62,319 bases of DNA from Pseudomonadota bacterium (GTDB lineage: Bacteria > Pseudomonadota > Alphaproteobacteria > Rhodobacterales > Rhodobacteraceae): positions 1 to 62,319 of the forward strand of contig CAUJIU010000032.1 in NCBI GenBank assembly GCA_963205075.1, in the 5' to 3' direction. Both the position numbers and the translations under genes were made by a program. Shown one piece after another: positions 27,686 to 35,841 of the stretch. The notes below the pieces were generated by a model, which worked only from the letters and a program-made list of their open reading frames with translations, made no database searches and was not told the DNA's origin. Position 1 is the stretch's first letter. Each line of letters begins with the position of its first letter.

Positions 27686-30600
27686 ATGGACATTACCGAC
27701 AAGGCCCCGGCAACTGGCGAGGTCACGGCCAAGGCCGGCTGGCGGCAGGCGCTGGAAGTCATGAGGCTCTTTGACTCGGGGCAGGTTCAACCGGGCCTGC
27801 ACAAGCTGGCCGCGATTGGCCAGAGCCATGGCGCCGCCGCCATTGCCTGTTGCCTTGCACGGTGCGGATGCCGGCAGGAGGCGCGCCAGATGCTGGAGCG
27901 CGCCGGCGACGACGCGCCATTCCCGATGAAGGCTCTGCGCGACTGGCTTGCCGGCGATGGTCCGGCAGACCTGCCGGGATTTGTCAGCGCAGAAATGGCG
28001 CGCTGCCAGGTCGCGACATCCGAGCAATTGTCGAAACTCGGTTGGTGGTCGGACGCCCGGCACCTGCTCACCATGGCCCTCGACACGGCTCCGGGCGCCG
28101 TCCAGCCGCGCTGGTTCAATCTGCTGGCCAGATGCGATCTCGAACTCGGCGACCCCGCCGCCGCCCGATCCTGGCTGGAGACCTCGGCGGCAATGGCGGC
28201 CGGGTCCGGCAAGGCTTCGGATCATCTGGCACTGGCGCGCGGCTGGCATATCCTGGCCGACTGGGAGGCCGCGCTTGCCGCCGCCCAACGCGGCCTCGCG
28301 CTCGAGCCCGGCAACGGCTCGGCGCTGGCTGAATGCGGACGCGCCCTGATGCGGCAGGGCAAGGCCCGGCAGGCGCTGCGGATCACGCGGCGGCTTTTCG
28401 CAGCGCGTGCCGGCCTGCCGCCCTTCGAATACCTGCTGCTGTCGCGCATTGCGCTGGCCGCGGGTGATCTGGACGCCGCCGGCACCGTCGTGAAGCTGGC
28501 CGCCAGGTTCGGCGCCGCCGATACCGAGATCGCCGGGTCGCAGTTTGGTCTGCACCTTGCCAGCGGTGACGCGCGGGCGGCGCTGGAGATGCTGGAGGCA
28601 GATCCTCACCTCGCCCGCAGCCGGCCGCCGCGGGAACTGGCTCTGAGCCTTTGCGAGGCGGTCGATTCCAGACCGGAGGCACTGCGCCTGCTGAGGCTCT
28701 GGGCGCCCGACGAGGCCGACATGCTTGTCGGGCAGGCCTTTGACCTGCGAAGCGCAACTGAGGGCCCGCCCGATCAGGGCTTTGACCCGGAGGAAGTCAT
28801 CGCCCGACGCGGCCTGCCCGAACGGCAACAGTGGAACGCCCGCTGCCGGGCGCTGCTGCGCACCTATCTGGCCCGACGCGAATACCGGCAGTTTGACGCC
28901 TTCGCGCGGCTGGCCATCCATTTCGCGCCGCGGCGGCAGATCGAAAAGCTGCATCGCCATGCGCTGGATCGCTATCCCCGCTCGCGCCTGTGCCTGCAAC
29001 TTGGCTATTACCTGAGCGGACAGACCGTGCCGGCGCAGGACCCCGATGTTGCATTCGCCACCCGGTGGCGGCTGGCCCTGTCGCCCCCGGATCATCCGGT
29101 GTGCCGGGCCGCGCGCGACTTCGGGCAGGTCGATCTGCTGTGTACGGCCATGGTTCGCGACGAGAATGCCATTCTGCCGGATTTTCTCGAGCATTACGCG
29201 GCGCTTGGCGTCCGGAACTTCCTGATCATCGACAACCGGTCGCGGGAAGACCCCGGGCAGGTGACCCGCAGCTTTCCGCAGCTGAATATCCGCATCGTCA
29301 GGGTCGACGAATCCTACGTGACCACCCGGCACGGCATGGCCTGGATCAATGCCGTGCTGGGGGCGACGCTGGCCGAATGGCACCTGTTCGTGGATGTGGA
29401 CGAATTCCTCGTCTATCCCGGTTCGTCACGGCGCGGCATTGCCGAGCTGATCGGCCAGATGGACGCCGAGGGCGCGGATTGCTTCGGCGCCGAGATGCTC
29501 GATGTCTATGACCGCGCCTATGCGCAAGGCCAGGTGCCGAGCGCAGACCGGAAGCGGCACAACCTGTTTCTTGCCACCCGCAGGGTCGCCAACCACCTCG
29601 GTTCGCCCGGGCGATACATCAATGGCGGCGTCCGGCGCTATCCGCTCCAGTCCAAGGTGCCCCTGTTGCGTGTCCGGGCCGGCATTCGCTACCTCAACCA
29701 TGTCACCACCCCGGCGCGGATGGCCTCGGTGGCCGGGGCGCTGATGCATTACAAGGTCTGGCGCGACCGCGACCTGATCGGCTTGGCCCCGTCCGAGATC
29801 GCCCGGCACCGCCGGGTGGCAGATCGCGCGCTTGGTTGTGTCCGGCGCCACCAGCAGTTCGGCGCCCTGAACCCGCTTGCGCCGGCCGACCACGCCTTTC
29901 ACCTCGAAGCGACCGAGCACAACCTGCACCGGCTGGGCTACATCCGGTCCGGCAGCAGCTGGCAGGCCCGCACCGGCCTGCGCCTGCCGCCCGATCGCTC
30001 GGTCGCCGGACGGCTGGCTTGCGACACCATTGCCCGGCAGGGCGGGATGCCGGGAATTGCGGACCAGCCGAGCCTGGCGCAAGCCATGGCGGCGCTCAGG
30101 CTGCCACTGGTGCGCGAAGATGCGGCGACCAGACGGCGGCTGGTGACTGCGACGCTGGCGCGGATCGGGCCACGCTGGATCGCGCTGGGATTTCTGGCGG
30201 TGGCGGCGCTGGCCAACGGGCGCGAGGCGGCGGCAACGCGTCTGCTGGCGCGCTTCAGGGCCTCTGTCGGGCAGGCCAGCCCCGGAGCCGAGCGAATTTG
30301 CCTCGACCCGATCCTGGCCGAGATCGCCCATCACCGGCCGCAGATCGGCCGGGAGCTGCACGAGCAGCTGATCGCCTCGGGCCTGGGCAACCCGCCGGGA
30401 TATATCCAGCTGCTGCTGCAATTGGCCGAGTGGCAAAAGCTCGATGCCGCCCTGGCCGCTTTCGATGACGGCAGCGCCCGCTTTGCCATGCCGGCGCTGC
30501 GGATGCGCCAGGTCATGCGCGACTGGCCCGCCTTCCAGGACCGCCTCGACCAGTTCCTGAAGTCCGGGCCTGAGCCGACACCGGCGCTGCTGTCGAGGAT

Positions 30601-31429
30601 CAACTGCCTGACCGATCTGTCGGCGCGGGCCGAGTTCCAGAACCGGCTTGCCGCGCAGGTGGCCGGAGATGACTTCAGCCAGAGCGCGAATTCGCTCCAG
30701 ACGCTGCTGGCGATAGCCGTCGTGCAGCAACGGACGGACGATTTTCTGGCGCTCCATGATGAACATGGGGCAAGGCTGACCGGCGGCGCGGCAGATTACT
30801 TCTCGCGCCTGGCCGCGCATTTGCGCCACGGGACGGTCTGGCCGACGGTCTGGGGGATTGGCCTGTCCAAGACCGGGACCACCAGCCTTCACCATTTCGC
30901 CGGGCTGGCCGGCCGCCTGAGCGCCCATTGGATCAACCCCTATCTGGGGCGGATGGTTGACGAAACCGACATGCAGATCTTCGATATCGTCAGCGATATC
31001 TCGGTTCCCTATTTTGCGCGCCGTTCGGGCGTCAGGCCGGGGCGGCGGCTGATTTCGACCGAGCGCGATTTCGCCTCGTGGCAGCGGTCGCTGTTCAAGC
31101 ATTACGCGCTGGTCAGGGGCCCGGCCGACCCGAGCTTCGACAGCCTGCGCGCCATGGCCGCGGACGGCGTTCCCTTCATGTTCGACCCGCTGAACACCGA
31201 GGTTCATCACGAGGTCTATTTCCGGTTCTCCACCCTGCGGGAGGCGTTCGACTATCAGTGCCGCTGGGTTGACCGCCTTGCGGCCGCGCCCGGCAGTCCG
31301 GTGCTCCGGCTGCCGCTGGACAGCCCGTGCAAGGCCGGTCTGGTGGCGGATTTTCTCGGGCTCGGGGGCAGGATCCCGGCCTACCCGCGATCAAACGTCA
31401 CCCTCGTCGAGGACCTGTCGTCGGAATAG
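27686..31429 (+). CDS. Three-part protein: TPR-like repeats, glycosyltransferase and sulfotransferase domains
   Basis: Very large protein of 1247 residues. Residues 1-380 are helical repeats of TPR type (GRALMRQGKARQALRITRRL is a clear unit). Residues about 480-780 form a family-2-like glycosyltransferase: it opens with CTAMVRDENAILPDFLEHY, has NFLIIDNRS, and carries a DxD metal motif in LFVDVDEFL (D570, D572). Residues about 780-1050 are helical with no recognised domain. From about 1055 a sulfotransferase domain follows, with a PAPS 5'-phosphosulfate loop in GIGLSKTGTTSLHH. No signal peptide or membrane segment is seen. The inferred role is adding and sulfating sugars on a surface polysaccharide or protein. 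The convergent neighbour is another sulfotransferase. Confidence 0.8.
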   Translation: MDITDKAPATGEVTAKAGWRQALEVMRLFDSGQVQPGLHKLAAIGQSHGAAAIACCLARCGCRQEARQMLERAGDDAPFPMKALRDWLAGDGPADLPGFVSAEMARCQVATSEQLSKLGWWSDARHLLTMALDTAPGAVQPRWFNLLARCDLELGDPAAARSWLETSAAMAAGSGKASDHLALARGWHILADWEAALAAAQRGLALEPGNGSALAECGRALMRQGKARQALRITRRLFAARAGLPPFEYLLLSRIALAAGDLDAAGTVVKLAARFGAADTEIAGSQFGLHLASGDARAALEMLEADPHLARSRPPRELALSLCEAVDSRPEALRLLRLWAPDEADMLVGQAFDLRSATEGPPDQGFDPEEVIARRGLPERQQWNARCRALLRTYLARREYRQFDAFARLAIHFAPRRQIEKLHRHALDRYPRSRLCLQLGYYLSGQTVPAQDPDVAFATRWRLALSPPDHPVCRAARDFGQVDLLCTAMVRDENAILPDFLEHYAALGVRNFLIIDNRSREDPGQVTRSFPQLNIRIVRVDESYVTTRHGMAWINAVLGATLAEWHLFVDVDEFLVYPGSSRRGIAELIGQMDAEGADCFGAEMLDVYDRAYAQGQVPSADRKRHNLFLATRRVANHLGSPGRYINGGVRRYPLQSKVPLLRVRAGIRYLNHVTTPARMASVAGALMHYKVWRDRDLIGLAPSEIARHRRVADRALGCVRRHQQFGALNPLAPADHAFHLEATEHNLHRLGYIRSGSSWQARTGLRLPPDRSVAGRLACDTIARQGGMPGIADQPSLAQAMAALRLPLVREDAATRRRLVTATLARIGPRWIALGFLAVAALANGREAAATRLLARFRASVGQASPGAERICLDPILAEIAHHRPQIGRELHEQLIASGLGNPPGYIQLLLQLAEWQKLDAALAAFDDGSARFAMPALRMRQVMRDWPAFQDRLDQFLKSGPEPTPALLSRINCLTDLSARAEFQNRLAAQVAGDDFSQSANSLQTLLAIAVVQQRTDDFLALHDEHGARLTGGAADYFSRLAAHLRHGTVWPTVWGIGLSKTGTTSLHHFAGLAGRLSAHWINPYLGRMVDETDMQIFDIVSDISVPYFARRSGVRPGRRLISTERDFASWQRSLFKHYALVRGPADPSFDSLRAMAADGVPFMFDPLNTEVHHEVYFRFSTLREAFDYQCRWVDRLAAAPGSPVLRLPLDSPCKAGLVADFLGLGGRIPAYPRSNVTLVEDLSSE

Positions 31430-31443
31430 GCCCTTTCGACCGT

Positions 31444-32244
31444 CTAGGTCCTGAACATCATCTCGGACCGCCCGAACAGGCCGGCGTGGCGTGCGGCATC
31501 CCCGGCGTAGAGCCCGGCCACCAGCCTGACCAGATCGGGGTCATAGAGTTGATCATGGGCCGGGCATGTCCCCGCGGCCTGCATCGCACGGATCTCGGAT
31601 ATCGGCATGTCGGCAAACCCGGCGCCGCGCACCAACGCGTAGCGCCGGGTCGTCAGTTGGAGATCCATGGCGATGCCCGAAAACGCGAAGCCGCACAGTT
31701 CGGACAACGGGCCGGCGGCCTCGCTCAGGCGCTCGAACTGAACATAGCGGTCATATTCCCGGTAGAGCAGGAGGGTGGATTGCGGCCGCCAATGCAGGTT
31801 GGCCATGAGGTTGTCTTTGGCGACCAGCCAGCCGACCCATCGGCGAAATGTCATGGTATCGGCGGCCAGCGGCGGCATGCCGGCGATCCGGACGAGAAAT
31901 TTCTGCGGCTTGTTGACGATCTTGTCCAGAAAGCAGCTTGCCAGCCTCCCGAAGGGGTCCCGGTGAAAGGTGAAGGTAAAGCCCGCTTCGGCAATTTGCG
32001 CGCGCGTGGCCCGGAAATGCTTTGCCCGCTTGTAGGCGGACTCCAGATCCGAGGCATATCCGGCTTCGCCCAGCGCGGCCAGAAAACTCAGTTGCAGCGA
32101 GGTGCAGGCGACCTTGGGGATGATGGTGAACACGGTGTTGCCGGGCGCGAAGGCGAGCGCGTTCTGCATCCTTTGTCGCGTGAACGCGTCCTTGATGATC
32201 TGCCGGTTTCCGCCCGATCCGCCTGCCAGCCCCTGAGCCATCAT
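31444..32244 (-). CDS. Carbohydrate sulfotransferase-like protein (Sulfotransfer_2 family)
   Basis: Protein of 266 residues that should transfer sulfate from PAPS to a sugar. The 5'-phosphosulfate loop is IIPKVACTSLQ and the 3'-phosphate loop is FTFHRDPFGRLASCFLDK, both in the order and spacing of HNK-1/chondroitin-type sulfotransferases. It lacks the N-terminal membrane anchor of animal enzymes, so it acts in the cytoplasm. It ends 14 bases from the stop of the large glycosyltransferase-sulfotransferase gene, on the opposite strand. The two genes probably serve the same glycan, though nothing shows co-regulation. Confidence 0.8.
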   Translation of the reverse strand: MMAQGLAGGSGGNRQIIKDAFTRQRMQNALAFAPGNTVFTIIPKVACTSLQLSFLAALGEAGYASDLESAYKRAKHFRATRAQIAEAGFTFTFHRDPFGRLASCFLDKIVNKPQKFLVRIAGMPPLAADTMTFRRWVGWLVAKDNLMANLHWRPQSTLLLYREYDRYVQFERLSEAAGPLSELCGFAFSGIAMDLQLTTRRYALVRGAGFADMPISEIRAMQAAGTCPAHDQLYDPDLVRLVAGLYAGDAARHAGLFGRSEMMFRT

Positions 32245-32774
32245 CGTGGCCCCGCCGCTGAAAATGCGGAGACGACGACAGGTCCCGACAACGCGCGCGC
32301 CGCCGCTGTTTCCGGTCTGTCCATGCGCCCTCCCCGTGATCCGACCGACACTTCCGCAAATCCATTCGCTTGTCGAGCATCAAGCCTGCCACGCCCCGGC
32401 AGGTGCGGCGCGGCAGGCTGCGGCAAGATGGTCCTTGACGGGACGGGGTCCGAAATGGCGCAATGGCGCCGAGACTTCTGCAAAGTTCTCTCCAGGGCGC
32501 AACCGGGACCGCCTGTCCCGGGCGGCGCCCATGCGTCCGGCACATGTCGCCAGCCGATGTGCCCGACCAGCGAGAGGTCTACGATCCGGGGCTGGCATTT
32601 GTGGGTAGCGCATCAGGGTCCGGAGACCGCTTCAATCCGGGTCAGGACAGGTTTGAGGCCGGTTTGTTCCAGACGACCAGACACCGCGGATCGATCCGGC
32701 ACGGGCATTTCGGGGCCCGGGCCAGCGCCCATTCCAACGCTGCGTGTTGAGCAACCTGTTCGTGGAGTAAACCT
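32245..32774. other. 530-base intergenic region, no gene recognised
   Basis: The stretch lies between the divergent sulfotransferase and first mttB genes. No frame here shows a family match or a good start. GCCTGCC at 32384-32390 can pair with GGCAGG at 32398-32403 or with GGCAGGC at 32412-32418, two alternative stems. A ribosome site (GTGGAG) precedes the start at 32775. No riboswitch class or clear promoter was recognised. Confidence 0.5.
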
Positions 32775-34268
32775 ATGCGTCGTTCCGCCCTTCGCCGTCA
32801 GGCCGCCCTGGCCCAGCCGCGTCCGCCCGAAGATATCGGCCTGCATTCGACGGTGAACCGTCCCTATGACCCGGTGGCGCCCGACGAGGCGAGCCGCATA
32901 CTCGACGCCGCCATCGCCTATGTCGCCGAGGTGGGGGTCCGCTTCGAGCCCGGGACCGAAGCCGACGAAATATTCGCCGCCGCCGGCTGCGATGTGGCCG
33001 ACGGGGTGGTGCGCATTCCCGCCGCCGTCACCCGCGCGGCGCTGGCCGGCTCTGCCCGGTCGGTGCGGCTGTGGGACCGCGCCGGCACGCGGCATCTGGA
33101 CCTCGACAAGGACCACACATGGTTCATTCCCGGCATGACCTGCATCCGGGTCTATGACTGGGAAACCGGCGAGCCGCGCGACAGCACGCTGGCCGATCTG
33201 GCCCGCATCACCCGTCTGGCCGACGGGCTGGAGAATATCGACGCCGTCTGCGTGGCCTGCAAGGACATCCCCAACTCGACCCCGGCCGGCGAGATCGGCG
33301 AGTTTCTCTGCCTGATCGAGAACACCTCCAAGCCGCTGGAATTTCTCTGCGAGCATGACCGGACCCTGCATGCAGCCATCGAGATGGCGGCCGCCCTGCG
33401 CGGCGGACATGCGGCGCTGCGGGCCAAGCCCTATTTCCTGCATCTGGTGACGCCCCTGCCCGCCAGCTACGCCGCCACCCATGTCGAGCAGATCCTGACC
33501 TGCGTGCGCGCCGGGGTGCCGGTGGTTTCGGGCACCGTCGCCTTCGGCGGCGCCTCCTCGCCGATCACGGTGGCGGGTTGCGTCATGCACGCGCTGGCCA
33601 CCGATTTCGGCGCGATGGTGCTGGGCCAGCTGGCCGCGCCGGGGTCATTCTGCATCGGCGCCGGCATGGCCTATTTCATGGAGGCCGCGACCGGCGCCAT
33701 CGGTTCGATCGCGCAGGTGATGCTGGGCGAGCAGCTGATCTGCCAGATCCGCCGGCAGATGGGCATTCCCTCGTTCACCGCCTTCGCCGGACGGGTGAAG
33801 GCCCGCCGGTTCAATCAGGATGCGGTCTGGGAGCTGTCGACGCTGATGACGCAGGTCTATTTCAGCCGCCCGGCCACTTGCGACTATCTGGGGCTGAACG
33901 ACAACGGCATGACCTATTCGGTCCATTCGCTGATGCTGGCCAACGATCTGGCCGGCCTGCTGCGGACCCTGTGGCGTGGCGCCCCGGTCAATGATGACCA
34001 TCTGGCGCTGGATGTGGCGCGCGAGATCGGGCCGTTCGGCAACTTTCTGGGCCATGTGCACACGGCCAGCCATTGCCGGACGGTGAACTGGCCCTCGCTC
34101 TATCTGGGCGCCAACGCGCCGCTCTCGACCACCGACAAGCCCGATCTCGACCTCAAGGAGCGGATCGACGCCGATCTGGCCCGGCGCCTCGCGGCCGAGG
34201 GGCCGCAACCGCTGGATGCCGGTCTGCGCGCCAGACTTCAACAGATTGCCGCGGCGCATTCCACCTGA
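32775..34268 (+). CDS. MttB-family (trimethylamine methyltransferase-like) protein, first copy
   Basis: Corrinoid-dependent-type methyltransferase of 497 residues in the MttB superfamily TIM barrel. The frame has no internal amber codon, so it is a non-pyrrolysine member, like the enzymes for glycine betaine, proline betaine or carnitine. Recognised stretches are FIPGMTCIRVYDWETGEPRD, AVCVACKDIP and MLGEQLICQIRRQMGIP. It would move a methyl group from a quaternary or tertiary amine to a corrinoid protein. No corrinoid protein or activase gene is in the window. A close paralogue of identical length follows 78 bases later, then a trimethylamine-dehydrogenase-like gene. The substrate is unknown. 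Confidence 0.85.
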   Translation: MRRSALRRQAALAQPRPPEDIGLHSTVNRPYDPVAPDEASRILDAAIAYVAEVGVRFEPGTEADEIFAAAGCDVADGVVRIPAAVTRAALAGSARSVRLWDRAGTRHLDLDKDHTWFIPGMTCIRVYDWETGEPRDSTLADLARITRLADGLENIDAVCVACKDIPNSTPAGEIGEFLCLIENTSKPLEFLCEHDRTLHAAIEMAAALRGGHAALRAKPYFLHLVTPLPASYAATHVEQILTCVRAGVPVVSGTVAFGGASSPITVAGCVMHALATDFGAMVLGQLAAPGSFCIGAGMAYFMEAATGAIGSIAQVMLGEQLICQIRRQMGIPSFTAFAGRVKARRFNQDAVWELSTLMTQVYFSRPATCDYLGLNDNGMTYSVHSLMLANDLAGLLRTLWRGAPVNDDHLALDVAREIGPFGNFLGHVHTASHCRTVNWPSLYLGANAPLSTTDKPDLDLKERIDADLARRLAAEGPQPLDAGLRARLQQIAAAHST

Positions 34269-34346
34269 TGCGCCGCCCCGACAGGAGGCATGACATGCAA
34301 CATGGTAAGACCATCTTCCTTGGAACTTTCGCGCGGGAGGCCCGCC

Positions 34347-35840
34347 ATGCGCCGCGCCGCTAGCCGCAGGCCCGCCCCGGCCGCCATCGTCGCGGGGCCG
34401 CATTCCGCTGCCAGCCGCCCCTATGACACCATGTTGCCGGCGACGGTGCAGCCCATCGTCGATGCCGCCTTCACCATTCTGGAGGAGATCGGCGTGCGGA
34501 TCGAGGCCGGGACCGAGGCCGATGCCCTGCTGGCCGCGGCGGGCTGCGTGGCGGCAGCCGATGGCGTGGTCAGGATGCCCGCCCAGGTGGTGCGCGCGGC
34601 GCTGGCCTCCTGCGCCAGGTCGGTGCGGCTCTGGAACCGTGACGGCAGCGGCGGCATCGACATCGACCGGGACCACACCTGGTTCATGCCGGGGATGACC
34701 TGCATCAAGGTCTATGACCAGACAACCGGCGAACCGCGCGACAGCACCCGGCAGGATCTGGCGGCCATCACCCGGCTGGCCGATGGCCTGCCAAACATCG
34801 ATGCGGTCTGCGTGGCCTGCAAGGACGTCGAGAACTCGGACCTCGGGGGCGAGATCGGCGAGTTTCTCTGCATGATGGAGAACACCACCAAGCCGCTGGA
34901 ATACCTGTGCGAATGGACCCGCTCGCTGCAGGCCGCGATCGAGATGGCCGCGGCCCTGCGCGGCGGGCATGCGCAACTGGCGGCGCGGCCCTACTTCCTG
35001 CACATCGTCACGCCGCTGCCCCTGTGCTTTACCAAGGACCATATCGGGCAGGTGATCACCGCCGTGCGCGCCGGGGTTCCGGTCAGTGTCGGCACGCTGG
35101 CTATCGGCGGCGCCTCGGCACCGATCACCACCGCCGGCTGCGTCGCCCAATGCCTTGCCACCGATTTTGCCGGCATCGTCCTGGGGCAGGCGGTGCGGAA
35201 GGGCAGTTTCTGCATGGGCAGCACCAACCCCTATTTCATGGAGCCGGCCACCGGCGGCATCGGCAACCTGCCCCAGACCATGCTGGGCGAACAGCTGATC
35301 TGCCAGATCCGCCGCGCGCTTGGCATCCCCTCGCTGACCGGACTGGGCGGCGCGGCGGGCGCGCGCCGCTTTGGCCAGGACGCCGTGATGGAAATCGCCA
35401 CGCTGATGGGCCAGATCTTCCACACCCGGCCGGCAACCTGCGACTATCTGGGCTCGCTCGATCAGGGGATCACCTATTCGATGCATGCGCTGCTGCTGTG
35501 CGATGACTATGCCGGGCTCCTGCGCACGCTCTGGGCCGGGACCGAGATCAACGCCGACACGCTGGCGCTCGATGTCCTGCGCGAGACCGGGCTGTTCGGC
35601 AACGTGCTCGGCCACGAGCATACCGCGCGCCATTGCCGCACCACGCTGTGGCACAGCCGCTACTTTGGCGGCAACGAGCCGCTCAGCACCACCGGCCTGC
35701 CCGACCGGACCTTGTTTGAGCGCATCGATGCCGATCTGGCCGGGCGCCTGGCCGCTCCGGGGCCGGAGCCGCTCGATGCCGATCTGAGCGCGCGCCTGCG
35801 GGCGATCCATGTGCGATACTCTGCCGCGGAGGCCCACTGA
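34347..35840 (+). CDS. MttB-family (trimethylamine methyltransferase-like) protein, second copy
   Basis: Paralogue of the preceding gene, also 497 residues and without amber codons, and alike at well over half of positions by eye. Shared stretches are HTWFMPGMTCIKVYD, TGEPRDST, AVCVACKD and MLGEQLICQIRR. Substitutions cluster around the middle of the barrel (FCMGSTNPYFMEPATGGIGN here against FCIGAGMAYFMEAATGAIGS in the first copy), which may change substrate choice. The start MRRAASRRPAP follows GGGAGG; an in-frame ATG upstream lacks a site and similarity. The stop is one base before the flavoprotein gene. The two copies may form a heteromer or handle different amines; neither is shown. Confidence 0.85.
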   Translation: MRRAASRRPAPAAIVAGPHSAASRPYDTMLPATVQPIVDAAFTILEEIGVRIEAGTEADALLAAAGCVAAADGVVRMPAQVVRAALASCARSVRLWNRDGSGGIDIDRDHTWFMPGMTCIKVYDQTTGEPRDSTRQDLAAITRLADGLPNIDAVCVACKDVENSDLGGEIGEFLCMMENTTKPLEYLCEWTRSLQAAIEMAAALRGGHAQLAARPYFLHIVTPLPLCFTKDHIGQVITAVRAGVPVSVGTLAIGGASAPITTAGCVAQCLATDFAGIVLGQAVRKGSFCMGSTNPYFMEPATGGIGNLPQTMLGEQLICQIRRALGIPSLTGLGGAAGARRFGQDAVMEIATLMGQIFHTRPATCDYLGSLDQGITYSMHALLLCDDYAGLLRTLWAGTEINADTLALDVLRETGLFGNVLGHEHTARHCRTTLWHSRYFGGNEPLSTTGLPDRTLFERIDADLAGRLAAPGPEPLDADLSARLRAIHVRYSAAEAH

Positions 35841-35841
35841 C

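Noticed and set aside
32775-35840. Pyrrolysine-containing trimethylamine methyltransferase
   Set aside because: Neither gene has an in-frame TAG before its end, so both are non-pyrrolysine members.
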